A stretch of DNA of 41,334 nucleotides from SIG440 sp045532055 (GTDB lineage: Bacteria; Bacillota; Clostridia; Monoglobales; Monoglobaceae). A program made the position numbers and the translations under genes. Below the pieces are notes generated by a model. It worked only from the letters and a program-made list of their open reading frames with translations, ran no database searches and was not told the origin of the DNA. Below, one piece after another: positions 32,706 to 41,176 of this stretch; position 1 is the stretch's first letter, and the number at the start of each line of letters is the position of its first letter. The stretch spans positions 1 through 41,334 of the forward strand of contig JAZSFF010000008.1 of NCBI GenBank assembly GCA_045532055.1, in the 5' to 3' direction.

Positions 32706-34085
32706 ATGAATGTTACCGATTATAAAAAGTTTATAAAAGGGAAATGTGTTTCTGTTATTGGTATTGGCGTGAGCAATGTTCCCCTGATTCGATTTCTGAC
32801 AGATGCAGGTGCGGTTGTAACCGCCCATGACAAAAAGAACAAGGAACAGCTTGGTGAGGTGTGTGACGAATTGGTTGCATTGGGTACGAAGTTGGTTCTT
32901 GGTGAGGGATATCTGAAAGATATCCCTGAAAGCACGGAAATAATATTCAAAACACCGGGACTGCGTATTGACGTTCCGGAACTTGTAGAGGCAGCAGAAA
33001 AAGGTATTACAATAACATCCGAGATGGAGTTGTTTTTCGAATTATGCCCCGGACAGATAATAGCAATTACAGGCAGCGACGGCAAGACAACAACAACAAC
33101 GCTGATTGGTGAGATGCTAAAAAATGCTGGATACAATTGTTATATAGGTGGCAATATCGGCAAACCTCTTATTGACGAAGTGGAGGGAATGACTGCTGAT
33201 GACAAGATTGTTCTGGAACTTTCAAGTTTTCAGCTCCATTCAATGAAACATAGACCTGATATCGCTGTGGTTACCAATGTTACACCAAATCACCTTGACT
33301 GGCATACAGATTTTGATGAATATGTAAATGCCAAAAAGAACATTTTCCAGGGACAGAAAACGGACGGCAGGGTTATCCTTAATTATGATAATCAGGTTAC
33401 AAGAGATTTTGCCCAAAGTGCACAAATTCCAGTTTTCTTCAGCAGGAATTCTGAACTAAAAAGTGGTGTGTTCTTGCAGGGTGATATAATAGTTTTCAAG
33501 TCTGATAATGGTGAAACTGAAGAGATACTTGATATTAGAGACATCAAAATTCCCGGAATGCATAATGTGGAAAATTATATGGCAGCCATAGCTGCTGTTT
33601 ATGATATGGTGGAAAAAGAAACTATAAACTATGTGGCAAAAAGTTTTAATGGTGTCTCCCACAGAATAGAATTTGTGAGGGAAATTGACGGGGCAAGGTA
33701 TTATAATGATTCCATTGCCAGCAGTCCTGCCAGAACAACAGCCGGACTCAAATCCTTTGACAAAAAGGTGATACTTATTGCCGGAGGTTATGACAAAAAA
33801 ATACCCTTTGATGAGTTTGGTTCTGTTATCAACGGGTATGTGAAAAAGCTTATTCTGGTCGGTGCAACTTCTGAAAAGATATATACTGCGGTAAAGAACG
33901 CAGATAATTATGACGGACTTGAGATTTTCAGAGAGAGTGAATTTGAAAGTGCTGTAAATAAGGCAAGGGAATGTGCCCAGGGAGGCGACATTGTAATACT
34001 TTCTCCGGCTTGTGCAAGCTTTGATTTGTTCAAAAATTTTGAGGAACGAGGCAATACTTTTAAAAATATTGTTAATAACTTCTAG
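32706..34085 (+). CDS. murD: UDP-N-acetylmuramoylalanine--D-glutamate ligase
   Basis: Adds D-glutamate to UDP-MurNAc-L-Ala in peptidoglycan synthesis. The 459-residue protein has an N-terminal Rossmann domain (VSVIGIGVSNVPLIRFL), the central ATPase P-loop ITGSDGKTTTTT (~121-132), NIGKPL, ELSSFQL, TNVTPNHLDWH and the C-terminal ligase domain (GVSHRIEFV, DSIASSPARTTAGL, LIAGGYDK). The start ATG follows AAAGGGG. It stands apart from other mur genes and converges on comEC, with 2 bases between the stops and no terminator. Confidence 0.96.
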   Translation: MNVTDYKKFIKGKCVSVIGIGVSNVPLIRFLTDAGAVVTAHDKKNKEQLGEVCDELVALGTKLVLGEGYLKDIPESTEIIFKTPGLRIDVPELVEAAEKGITITSEMELFFELCPGQIIAITGSDGKTTTTTLIGEMLKNAGYNCYIGGNIGKPLIDEVEGMTADDKIVLELSSFQLHSMKHRPDIAVVTNVTPNHLDWHTDFDEYVNAKKNIFQGQKTDGRVILNYDNQVTRDFAQSAQIPVFFSRNSELKSGVFLQGDIIVFKSDNGETEEILDIRDIKIPGMHNVENYMAAIAAVYDMVEKETINYVAKSFNGVSHRIEFVREIDGARYYNDSIASSPARTTAGLKSFDKKVILIAGGYDKKIPFDEFGSVINGYVKKLILVGATSEKIYTAVKNADNYDGLEIFRESEFESAVNKARECAQGGDIVILSPACASFDLFKNFEERGNTFKNIVNNF

Positions 34086-34087
34086 AT

Positions 34088-35758
34088 TTAAAAACTTTTG
34101 CCCTTTACACGGCGGTCGAATCTTTCGGCCGCTTTTTCTTTTTCTATACAAATGTCATACAAGGTTTTTAGGAACATGTAGATAAGCAAAGCTGAACCCA
34201 TATATACTACAAATGTAACAAATGGCAGGGGCATTTCGGGAAGATGAAATGCAAATTTATCATCACCGAAATAGCTTGCCGTACGGAAGATTATAGCAAT
34301 GAAGAAACTGAGGGGCATCTTCAAAAGTGGTACAATAAACGGAACTGTATAAAAGGCGATGCAAGTGATGATTCCCATACAAAATACAATGCTTACGGTG
34401 GGTATAATCCACAGGTTTGTGATAAATTGTATGTATGAAACATTGCCAAACAGAAGTGCTGTGAAGTAAGAAGTGCCAATAAATGCGGATACAGATATGG
34501 CAAGAGATGAGATAATAAAGTTTGTACTGCGACGAAGCACTTTATTAAGAAAAGATATTTGTATTTCAGGAAGGCGTATAACTTTTTTCAGTAGATACAT
34601 GGCATATTTGCAGTATGCAAGAATTCCAAAAGTTGCTCCAAATGAAAGGATGAGACTCTTGGAGAATAGGGAATAGGGAGATATAACAAGGATTATTCCC
34701 AATGAGATAAAAAGAGCGTTTATGGGTGAATATCGCTGATACAAAAGAGTTGCGCCAATCATCATAAGCATCATAATGCCAGAACGGCAGACCGAGGGGG
34801 TAAAGCCAGCAGTGGCAGCAAAGAGGATAATAATAGGAATAGACAGGAATAACGCTTGCTTATGATGGAGTTGTACATTATGTAAAAGGAGAATCAGTAT
34901 TGAAAACAGTATAGAAAGATGCATACCTGAAACTGCAACTATATGGGAGATACCTGCATTGGAAAAACTCAGATACATTTCGTCTGAAAAATCTGACTTG
35001 TCACCAATAAGGATTCCTTTCAATATTGTTGCAAAATTTTCATCATCGAATTCCAGCCCGTCAACGGCATGTACAATCTTTTGACGCAAATAAATACCAA
35101 TTTTTCTTACTGACGAAACGATAGAAAATGGGGTATCAAAACTGGTTGGTGTTATATTTTTAGTTTCACCTACAAAAAAGATATTCTTCCCACGGAGATG
35201 TGTGTAGTAGTCATAGTTGTCATCAGGTTCATAACGGTGGGGTGTGCTTATATCTGTCCAACAGTAAACTTGTTTGCCTTCAACAGCGCATGAACTGCGG
35301 CTTTTGGGGACATATATCAATATACGTTCCGGCGAGATGTTTTCAAAATTAATTTGCTGTACCTCCAGTTCAAAATAATCTGAGTAGCCCTTAGAGGTGG
35401 GAGTTGCGGACTTTAAAACAGTACCGGAAAGCCATGCGGATTGGTCTTCATAGTTTTTCAAAACTCCCGGAGAAATAAATTCGACTGTTAGTATACGAAA
35501 CATTCCAAGGAATATGAACACAATGAGAAAACCGGGAAAAAGAAAGGGTTTAACCCGTGGGTGTCGAGCAATCCGGTTTATCGACAGAAGAATAATGATT
35601 GCTGAAAGGAGAATAGCCAGAAATAAAGAAAGCAGCAGTACAAAATCGGACCTAAATGATACAATGACAAAGATTCCTGCCGCAAAGGCGATTATCGACA
35701 GTATAAGGTAATGTCTGAGTGTAATTATATGGTTTGACTTATACATAATAAAATTCAA
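34088..35758 (-). CDS. comEC: ComEC/Rec2-type DNA-uptake channel, short form without metallo-beta-lactamase domain
   Basis: Putative channel passing single-stranded DNA through the membrane in transformation. The 556-residue protein has N-terminal helices, an extracytoplasmic OB-like domain (~60-190), then the competence core with the signature GISHIVAVSGMHLSILF and about eight helices. It ends in a basic tail (FDRRVKGKSF). B. subtilis ComEC is ~776 residues and has a C-terminal metallo-beta-lactamase domain that is missing here. The TTG at 35758 is 5 bases after GGAGG; an ATG 12 bases further is too far. It follows a ribbon-helix-helix gene 16 bases upstream. Confidence 0.9.
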   Translation of the reverse strand: MNFIMYKSNHIITLRHYLILSIIAFAAGIFVIVSFRSDFVLLLSLFLAILLSAIIILLSINRIARHPRVKPFLFPGFLIVFIFLGMFRILTVEFISPGVLKNYEDQSAWLSGTVLKSATPTSKGYSDYFELEVQQINFENISPERILIYVPKSRSSCAVEGKQVYCWTDISTPHRYEPDDNYDYYTHLRGKNIFFVGETKNITPTSFDTPFSIVSSVRKIGIYLRQKIVHAVDGLEFDDENFATILKGILIGDKSDFSDEMYLSFSNAGISHIVAVSGMHLSILFSILILLLHNVQLHHKQALFLSIPIIILFAATAGFTPSVCRSGIMMLMMIGATLLYQRYSPINALFISLGIILVISPYSLFSKSLILSFGATFGILAYCKYAMYLLKKVIRLPEIQISFLNKVLRRSTNFIISSLAISVSAFIGTSYFTALLFGNVSYIQFITNLWIIPTVSIVFCMGIITCIAFYTVPFIVPLLKMPLSFFIAIIFRTASYFGDDKFAFHLPEMPLPFVTFVVYMGSALLIYMFLKTLYDICIEKEKAAERFDRRVKGKSF

Positions 35759-35774
35759 TAGCCTCCAAAAGTGT

Positions 35775-35954
35775 TTAGCAAATACGCTGTAGTTCTATTT
35801 TACCATTTTCTTTTTCAAATGCAATGATTCTTTTCTTTATCATCTGTTCAAGTTCTTTGTTTTTGGTCCTTCCCTCGTATTCTGCAATATATCCAAGCTT
35901 GTCAAGAAGGTTTTGACTCACCCGGAGTGTATATCTGGATAAATTATCTTTCAT
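35775..35954 (-). CDS. Arc-like ribbon-helix-helix DNA-binding protein (59 aa)
   Basis: A 59-residue ORF on the minus strand (MKDNLSRYTLRVSQNLLDKL ... RTKNKELEQMIKKRIIAFEK). The pattern RYTLRVSQNLLDKLGYIAEYEG-(x)n-NKELEQMIKKRI is a short beta-strand followed by two helices, as in Arc/MetJ-type repressors. AAGGAGG lies 7 bases before the ATG. It is followed 16 bases later by comEC on the same strand and preceded by a promoter inside a large palindrome, so it is probably an autorepressor that also controls comEC. Function is inferred; many such proteins regulate their own operon. Confidence 0.82.
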   Translation of the reverse strand: MKDNLSRYTLRVSQNLLDKLGYIAEYEGRTKNKELEQMIKKRIIAFEKENGKIELQRIC

Positions 35955-35984
35955 TTTTACTCCTCCTTAATGAAGTATGACTTA

Positions 35985-36014
35985 ATTATAGCGTCAATTT
36001 GATGTCTATATCAA
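35985..36014 (-). promoter_or_regulatory. Promoter of the RHH-comEC operon
   Basis: On the minus strand, TTGATA (36014-36009), 18-bp spacer, TATAAT (35990-35985). The spacer and -35 lie inside the palindrome at 35991-36024. Confidence 0.65.
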
Positions 36015-36024
36015 ATTTTGACGC
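35991..36024. promoter_or_regulatory. Palindromic operator candidate over the RHH-comEC promoter
   Basis: GCGTCAATTTGAT (35991-36003) and ATCAAATTTTGACGC (36010-36024) are inverse copies except for a 2-base insertion, with a 6-base centre. It covers the promoter spacer and -35 of the ribbon-helix-helix gene and has no T-tract, so it is better read as an operator than a terminator. The RHH protein is the obvious candidate ligand. Confidence 0.6.
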
Positions 36025-36064
36025 ATTATTTTTGCAAACAATACTTGTGAGAATAAAATTCTTC

Positions 36065-36093
36065 TTGCGTTTATTGAAAGAATGAGGTATAAT
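36065..36093 (+). promoter_or_regulatory. Sigma-A promoter of glyS
   Basis: TTGCGT (36065-36070), 17-bp spacer, TATAAT (36088-36093). It leaves a ~117-base leader in which I see only a small CCGT/ACGG hairpin (~36153-36166); there is no T-box motif. Confidence 0.7.
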
Positions 36094-36216
36094 AATATTA
36101 ATTGTGTATTCTTTTGAAACAGGAGAGCGGTGATTCTTCGGTTTCAATAAAATATTCCGTATGCTCACGGCGGAAAAGGTTAGAAAATTTGTGAGTGGGA
36201 AAGGCTTTGTGATAAA

Positions 36217-37599
36217 ATGAAAAACACAGAAAAGACAATGGAGAAAATAGTTGCACTTTGTAAAGGTCGTGGATTTGTCTATTCAGGTTCGGAGATATAT
36301 GGCGGCTTGGCAAATACATGGGATTACGGTCCCTTGGGTGTTGAACTTAAGAACAACGTAAAACGTGCATGGTGGAAGAAATTCATTCAGGAAAGTCCCT
36401 ACAATGTGGGCCTTGACGCTGCAATTCTTATGAACCCTGAGGTTTGGGTTGCATCAGGTCACGTTGGCGGATTTTCGGACCCGCTTATGGATTGTAAGGA
36501 ATGTAAGACTCGTTTCAGAGCGGATAAGCTGATTGAGGATGCTGCGGGTATTTCTGCAGATGGTTGGTCGGATGCCAAAATGCTTGAGTTCATCAACGAA
36601 CAGGATATCAAGTGCCCCAACTGTGGAAAGCACAATTTCACGGACATAAGAAAATTTAATCTTATGTTCAAAACTTTCCAGGGTGTCACTGAGGATAGCA
36701 AAAATGAAATTTTCTTAAGACCCGAGACTGCTCAGGGTATCTTTGTAAACTTTAAAAATGTACAGAGAACATCAAGAAAAAAAGTTCCCTTTGGTATAGG
36801 TCAGATAGGTAAGTCTTTCAGAAACGAAATCACACCCGGCAACTTTACGTTCAGAACCCGTGAGTTTGAACAGATGGAACTTGAGTTCTTCTGCAAACCC
36901 GGCACAGACCTTGAATGGTTTAAATATTGGAAAGAATTCTGCAAAAACTGGCTTTTGTCTTTGGATATCAAAGAAGAAAACATCAAGATGCGTGACCATG
37001 AGCAGGAGGAGCTTTCTCACTACAGCAATGCTACCACAGACATCGAGTTTATGTTCCCGTTTGGTTGGGGCGAGCTTTGGGGTATCGCTGACAGAACAGA
37101 CTTTGACCTTACTCAGCATACCAATCATAGTGGTGAAAAGCTTGAATACAACGACCCCGAAACAAACGAGAAATATATTCCTTACTGCGTTGAGCCGTCA
37201 CTTGGCTGTGACCGTGTGACCCTTGCGTTCCTTTGCGAGGCTTATGACGAGGAAATCGTTGACGCAGAGAAAAACGATATGCGTACAGTTATGAGATTCC
37301 ATCCCGCGCTTGCTCCCATAAAGGCAGCGGTTCTGCCCCTTTCAAAGAAACTTTCAGAGGGTGCAACTGCGGTATATCAAAGGTTAGCTGCAGAGTTTAT
37401 GTGCGAATATGACGAGGCTGGAAGTATAGGCAAGCGTTATCGCAGACAGGACGAAATCGGAACACCTTTCTGTATTACTTATGACTTTGAGTCTGAGGAA
37501 GATGGAGCAGTTACAGTTCGTAATCGTGATACCATGGAACAGGAACGTGTGAAGATTGATGAATTGGTTGAGTATATAAGTGAAAGAATAAAGTTTTAA
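36217..37599 (+). CDS. glyS: Glycyl-tRNA synthetase, single-chain alpha2 type
   Basis: Charges tRNA-Gly. The 460-residue protein belongs to the eukaryal/archaeal-like alpha2 class (GlyQS), not the tetrameric alpha/beta enzyme. Signs: GFVYSGSEIYGGLANTWDYGP near the N-terminus, CKECKTRFRADKL and CPNCGKHNF (possible zinc site), motif 2 FRNEITPGNFTFRTREFEQ, SHYSNATTDIEF, motif 3 EPSLGCDRVTLAFL, and the C-terminal anticodon-binding domain (from APIKAAVLPLSKK). ATG start; the Shine-Dalgarno GGGAAAGG is rather far (~12 bases). It heads the glyS-holB-ricT cluster. Confidence 0.96.
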   Translation: MKNTEKTMEKIVALCKGRGFVYSGSEIYGGLANTWDYGPLGVELKNNVKRAWWKKFIQESPYNVGLDAAILMNPEVWVASGHVGGFSDPLMDCKECKTRFRADKLIEDAAGISADGWSDAKMLEFINEQDIKCPNCGKHNFTDIRKFNLMFKTFQGVTEDSKNEIFLRPETAQGIFVNFKNVQRTSRKKVPFGIGQIGKSFRNEITPGNFTFRTREFEQMELEFFCKPGTDLEWFKYWKEFCKNWLLSLDIKEENIKMRDHEQEELSHYSNATTDIEFMFPFGWGELWGIADRTDFDLTQHTNHSGEKLEYNDPETNEKYIPYCVEPSLGCDRVTLAFLCEAYDEEIVDAEKNDMRTVMRFHPALAPIKAAVLPLSKKLSEGATAVYQRLAAEFMCEYDEAGSIGKRYRRQDEIGTPFCITYDFESEEDGAVTVRNRDTMEQERVKIDELVEYISERIKF

Positions 37600-37613
37600 G
37601 GATGGTGCTTTAG

Positions 37614-38642
37614 GTGCTGTTTTCCCAGGTGGTCGGTCATGAAAAAATCAAGAATGTCCTGATGTCTTCTGTTAAAGAGGGTCGTGTGGGGCATGCATAT
37701 ATTTTTGAAGGTCCACGGGGCGTGGGACGGAAGTCCATGGCCGAGGCTTTTGCCAGCAGCATCATGTGCGAAAATCCAGAAGATGGCATCCCTTGCGGAA
37801 ACTGTAAAAGCTGTATGATGTGTAGGTCAGGCAACCATCCTGATGTGCAGATTATAACCAATCAGCTCTATGACCCGTCAAAGAAGTCAACAGATGTTCT
37901 TGTGGATACAGTCAGAAATATGAAAAAAGACGTTTATATCAAGCCATATCTTGCGGAACACAAGGTGTATATTGTGCCAAAAGCAGATACCATGAATGTC
38001 TATGCCCAAAACAGTCTGCTGAAAGTTCTGGAAGAGCCGCCTGAATACTGTACTATTATTCTTATAGCGGAAAATGCTAACATGTTTTTGCCCACCATTC
38101 TTTCACGTGGGGTACAGTTGAGGTTTTTTCCCGTTGCAAAGGACTTGGTGAAGGAATATATCGAGACGAATTATACTGAACTTGGCAACAATGCATCATC
38201 TATTGCTGCTATGAGCTCCGGTTCCATAGGCAGGGCAAAGTATTTGGTGGAGAATAATGACATTCTGGAACTCAGGGCCAGTCTTTTTGACCATATTTAT
38301 GCACTTTGCGGCAGGGGAAATAAACCCATATATGACCTGACGCTGTTTTTAAAACAAAACAAAGAAAACGTCGGATTTATCACAGATGCCTTGCGTGAAA
38401 TTTTTCGCGATCTTTTATACTTTAAGGAAGGTGAAGGTTGCGAAAACATAGCCAATACAGATAAGATACAAGAAATTGAGAAAATAGGAGAGAAATTGTA
38501 TTCCAGTACTCCACTAAGGTTGTTGGAGGTTCTGGTGAAATACGATGACTACTTTTCTAAAAACATAAGCTATGCTCAGATTGCACAGTGCATGAGCTTA
38601 GAACTTTGGGAGGTAATGCATGACAGAAGTTATAGGTGTTAA
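37614..38642 (+). CDS. holB: DNA polymerase III subunit delta'
   Basis: Clamp-loader subunit. The 342-residue AAA+ protein has GPRGVGRKSMAEAFA, a degenerate Walker A as expected for delta', a zinc-binding insertion with four cysteines (CENPEDGIPCGNCKSC), NSLLKVLEEPPEYC and the sensor/SRC region LPTILSRGVQLRFFPV. The GTG start follows AAGGATGG 7 bases upstream. Its 3' end overlaps ricT by 23 bases, the same order as the holB-yaaT pair of B. subtilis. Confidence 0.93.
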   Translation: MLFSQVVGHEKIKNVLMSSVKEGRVGHAYIFEGPRGVGRKSMAEAFASSIMCENPEDGIPCGNCKSCMMCRSGNHPDVQIITNQLYDPSKKSTDVLVDTVRNMKKDVYIKPYLAEHKVYIVPKADTMNVYAQNSLLKVLEEPPEYCTIILIAENANMFLPTILSRGVQLRFFPVAKDLVKEYIETNYTELGNNASSIAAMSSGSIGRAKYLVENNDILELRASLFDHIYALCGRGNKPIYDLTLFLKQNKENVGFITDALREIFRDLLYFKEGEGCENIANTDKIQEIEKIGEKLYSSTPLRLLEVLVKYDDYFSKNISYAQIAQCMSLELWEVMHDRSYRC

Positions 38643-39495
38643 ATTTAATAAAGTGGGCAAGATTTATTATTTTGACCCCAAAGGCCATAAGGTGGAACAG
38701 GGTGCCGGCATTGTTGTGGAGACGGCAAGAGGCGTTGAGTTTGGGTTTGTGGCAGTGACAAACAAAGAAGTTCCTGACGATGAGATTGTTGCACCACTTA
38801 AACCGATAATCCGTCCCGCAACAAAGGCGGATTATGAAAAGCTTGAAAAGAATAAGGAAAAAGAGAAAGAAGCTTTTGATATTGCAATAAAAAAGATTCA
38901 GGAACACAACCTTGATATGAAGCTCATAAATACCGAGTATACATTTGACGGAAGTAAAATTCTGTTTTACTTTACGGCAGATGGCAGGGTGGATTTTCGA
39001 GAGTTGGTAAAGAGTCTTGCTGGTATATTCCGTGCCAGAATCGAACTTAGACAGATGGGAGTTCGTGATGAAGCAAAGACTTTGGGTGCAATAGGTATAT
39101 GCGGCAGACCACTTTGCTGTTCCACATTCTTAAGCGATTTCCATTCAGTATCAATCAGGATGGCAAAGGACCAGGGTTTGTCCCTTAATCCCACAAAAAT
39201 TTCAGGGATATGTGGCAGATTGATGTGCTGTCTCCAGTATGAACAAGGTGCATATGAAGACCTTTTGAAAAAGGTTCCGGGAAAGGGTGCTTTGATTGAA
39301 TATGACGGCGAACGAGGTGTTGTGACAGACATGTTTGTTCTCAAAGGTCTTATAAAGGCCAGATTTGGAACACAGGAGGAACCCACATTCAAAATTCTCA
39401 GTGCGAGGGATGTAAAGGTTCTCAAAAAAGGAAAATCCGAACCTGCGGAGGAAGTTCCCGAAGGACTTTCTGATGAACTCAAAGAAGAAAACTAA
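38620..39495 (+). CDS. ricT: RicT (YaaT), PSP1-domain protein of the Y-complex
   Basis: In B. subtilis RicT joins RicA and RicF in the Fe-S-containing Y-complex that modulates RNase Y processing, sporulation and competence phosphorelays. The 291-residue protein has a PSP1 domain (~45-130) and the diagnostic cysteine pairs ICGRPLCC and ICGRLMCC. The start is ATG 38620 with GGGAGG 6 bases upstream, inside the holB 3' end. The C-terminus is a short acidic tail. A terminator follows. Neither ricA nor ricF is in the window. Confidence 0.95.
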   Translation: MTEVIGVKFNKVGKIYYFDPKGHKVEQGAGIVVETARGVEFGFVAVTNKEVPDDEIVAPLKPIIRPATKADYEKLEKNKEKEKEAFDIAIKKIQEHNLDMKLINTEYTFDGSKILFYFTADGRVDFRELVKSLAGIFRARIELRQMGVRDEAKTLGAIGICGRPLCCSTFLSDFHSVSIRMAKDQGLSLNPTKISGICGRLMCCLQYEQGAYEDLLKKVPGKGALIEYDGERGVVTDMFVLKGLIKARFGTQEEPTFKILSARDVKVLKKGKSEPAEEVPEGLSDELKEEN

Positions 39496-39496
39496 A

Positions 39497-39529
39497 AAGA
39501 AAAGGACTTGCATTAGCAAGTCCTTTTTA
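39497..39529. terminator. Bidirectional terminator between ricT and mgtE
   Basis: AAAAGGACTTGC (39500-39511) pairs perfectly with GCAAGTCCTTTT (39516-39527) around an ATTA loop; A-rich on the left and T-rich on the right, it can serve both convergent genes. Confidence 0.88.
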
Positions 39530-39539
39530 GATTGTAAAA

Positions 39540-40898
39540 TCAGAACTGCAGGATACTCATTGCAATCTGGAAGTAAATTATCAATGAAATTGCATCCACA
39601 ATGGTGGTGACAATGGGGCTTGCCATAACTGCCGGGTCAAGACCTATTCGTTTTACCAGAATGGGAAGACTGCATCCCACCAGTTTGGCACAAACTACAG
39701 TGACCAACAATGTTACCGAAACAACAATCGAAATCATAACAGGGTCCTGACCTGAGGCAATAATTGCACCCTGGTCAATAAGCAGCATTTTTCCAAAGTT
39801 GACAGCAGCAAGGGCAACACCGCAGAGAAGAGATATAAGAAGTTCTTTTTTTAGAACTTTAAGAATATCTTTCATTTCCACATCGTTTAGAGACAGGGCG
39901 CGGATAATGGTAACAGAACTTTGTCCGCCGGAATTACCACCGGTACCCATAAGCATAGGGATAAATGCGGTAAGTGCCACACATACCGACAGAGTTTCCT
40001 CAAAGGAGCTGATTATCTTTGCGGTGAATGCGGAAGAAATCATAAGGAGCATAAGCCAGGGGATTCTGTTTTTAAAAATCTCCCATGCGGAAGTTTTGAG
40101 ATATGGCTTTTCTGATGGCAAAATAGCCGCCATCTTTTCGATATCCTCGGTATGTTCTTCTTGAATAACGTCAATAACATCGTCAAAAGTGATGATTCCC
40201 ACCAGACGTGTTTCTTTGTCCACCACGGGCATGGCAAGGAAATCGTATTTTCGGAAAAGGTTTGCAACCTCTTCTTTGTCCTCATAGGTGTCAACGTAAA
40301 TTACATTGGTCTCCATCATGTCACCGATTGTTGTACAGTTATCACACAAAAGCAAGTCTTTGACGGTGGTGAAACCCAACAGGTGTCTGCTCTGGTCTGT
40401 TACATAACATGTATAGATTGTTTCCTTGTCTACACCCGTTGCACGGATGCGGTCAAATGCCTGAGCAACGGTCATATGAGTTTTAAGATCAACATACTCG
40501 ATGGTCATGATGCTGCCGGCACTGTCTTTGGGATATTTGAGTATCTTGTTAATTTCAGAGCGTGTCTGGGCATCTGATTGCTTCAAAATTCTCTTTACCA
40601 GATTTGCAGGCATTTCTTCGATAATATCAACGGTATCATCAAGATACATCTCGTCAAGGACATCGTGAAGTTCCTTGTCGCTGAATTTCTGGATGAGGTG
40701 TTCCTGAGTATCAGCATCCATCTCGACAAAGGTTTCTGCGGCCAGTTCCTTGGGCAGCAGACGGAAGAGCCTGAGTACATACTCTTCCGGAATTTCGTCA
40801 AGCATTATTGCGATATCTGGTGCATTGGCTTCTGAGAGGGTACTTCGCAGTTTGACAAATTCCTTGTTTTCAATTAGTGTCAAAATCTCTTCAATCAT
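39540..40898 (-). CDS. mgtE: Magnesium transporter MgtE
   Basis: A Mg2+-gated magnesium channel. It is 452 residues from the ATG at 40898, chosen because GGGAGG stands 10 bases upstream; the in-frame ATG at 40916 lies over that Shine-Dalgarno. Domains: the superhelical N domain (~1-125), two CBS domains (~130-250, e.g. MPVVDKETRLVGIITFDDVI), and a membrane part with five helices carrying the signature PMLMGTGGNSGGQSSVTIIRAL (pore/selectivity region) and the conserved IGLDPAVMASPIVTTIVDA. Controlled by the M-box leader upstream; converges on ricT. Confidence 0.97.
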   Translation of the reverse strand: MIEEILTLIENKEFVKLRSTLSEANAPDIAIMLDEIPEEYVLRLFRLLPKELAAETFVEMDADTQEHLIQKFSDKELHDVLDEMYLDDTVDIIEEMPANLVKRILKQSDAQTRSEINKILKYPKDSAGSIMTIEYVDLKTHMTVAQAFDRIRATGVDKETIYTCYVTDQSRHLLGFTTVKDLLLCDNCTTIGDMMETNVIYVDTYEDKEEVANLFRKYDFLAMPVVDKETRLVGIITFDDVIDVIQEEHTEDIEKMAAILPSEKPYLKTSAWEIFKNRIPWLMLLMISSAFTAKIISSFEETLSVCVALTAFIPMLMGTGGNSGGQSSVTIIRALSLNDVEMKDILKVLKKELLISLLCGVALAAVNFGKMLLIDQGAIIASGQDPVMISIVVSVTLLVTVVCAKLVGCSLPILVKRIGLDPAVMASPIVTTIVDAISLIIYFQIAMSILQF

Positions 40899-40923
40899 TT
40901 GCTTATATCCTCCCATTCAAAAT

Positions 40924-40965
40924 AATAAAAATCCCTGTGTCAAAGTACCAAACAATGACACAGGG
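40924..40965 (-). terminator. Terminator of the M-box expression platform
   Basis: CCCTGTGTCA (40933-40942) pairs perfectly with TGACACAGGG (40956-40965); on the minus strand it is followed by ATTTTT. It lies between the aptamer and the mgtE ribosome-binding site, so it is the likely Mg2+-dependent off switch. Confidence 0.85.
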
Positions 40966-40980
40966 AAAATACACCAAAAG

Positions 40981-41140
40981 TGATGTCACCGTTTGAGCTT
41001 TAGCTTCGCAGGGCGATGAAATTGCATTAGACAACACCTTGGTTTCGATATTGCCTGCTCAAACCAACTAGTGGTGTCTCCACCATTTCGCGGCAGCAAT
41101 CCGTATCCCTGTGGTAGCCTTACCTACCGGAATAATCTAT
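40981..41140 (-). promoter_or_regulatory. M-box (ykoK) magnesium riboswitch aptamer
   Basis: The minus strand carries the M-box core: GGTAGGTAAGGCTACCACAG, GATACGGATTGCTGCCGCGA, then a GTGGAGACACCAC hairpin, AGGCAATATCGAAACC and the closing CTGCGAAGCTAAAGCTC. The order and wording match the ykoK leader known to sense Mg2+. It precedes mgtE, which supports the call. High Mg2+ would stabilise the aptamer and free the downstream terminator. Ends are approximate. Confidence 0.9.
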
Positions 41141-41144
41141 GTTT

Positions 41145-41173
41145 ATTTTAACTCATATATAATCATTTGTCAA
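41145..41173 (-). promoter_or_regulatory. Sigma-A promoter of the M-box/mgtE transcript
   Basis: On the minus strand, TTGACA (41173-41168), 17-bp spacer, TAAAAT (41150-41145). The start would be near 41138, at the edge of the aptamer. Confidence 0.72.
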
Positions 41174-41176
41174 CAT

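Noticed and set aside
36094..36216. T-box or riboswitch before glyS
   Set aside because: No T-box core, no terminator and no aptamer wording could be recognised; only a small hairpin.
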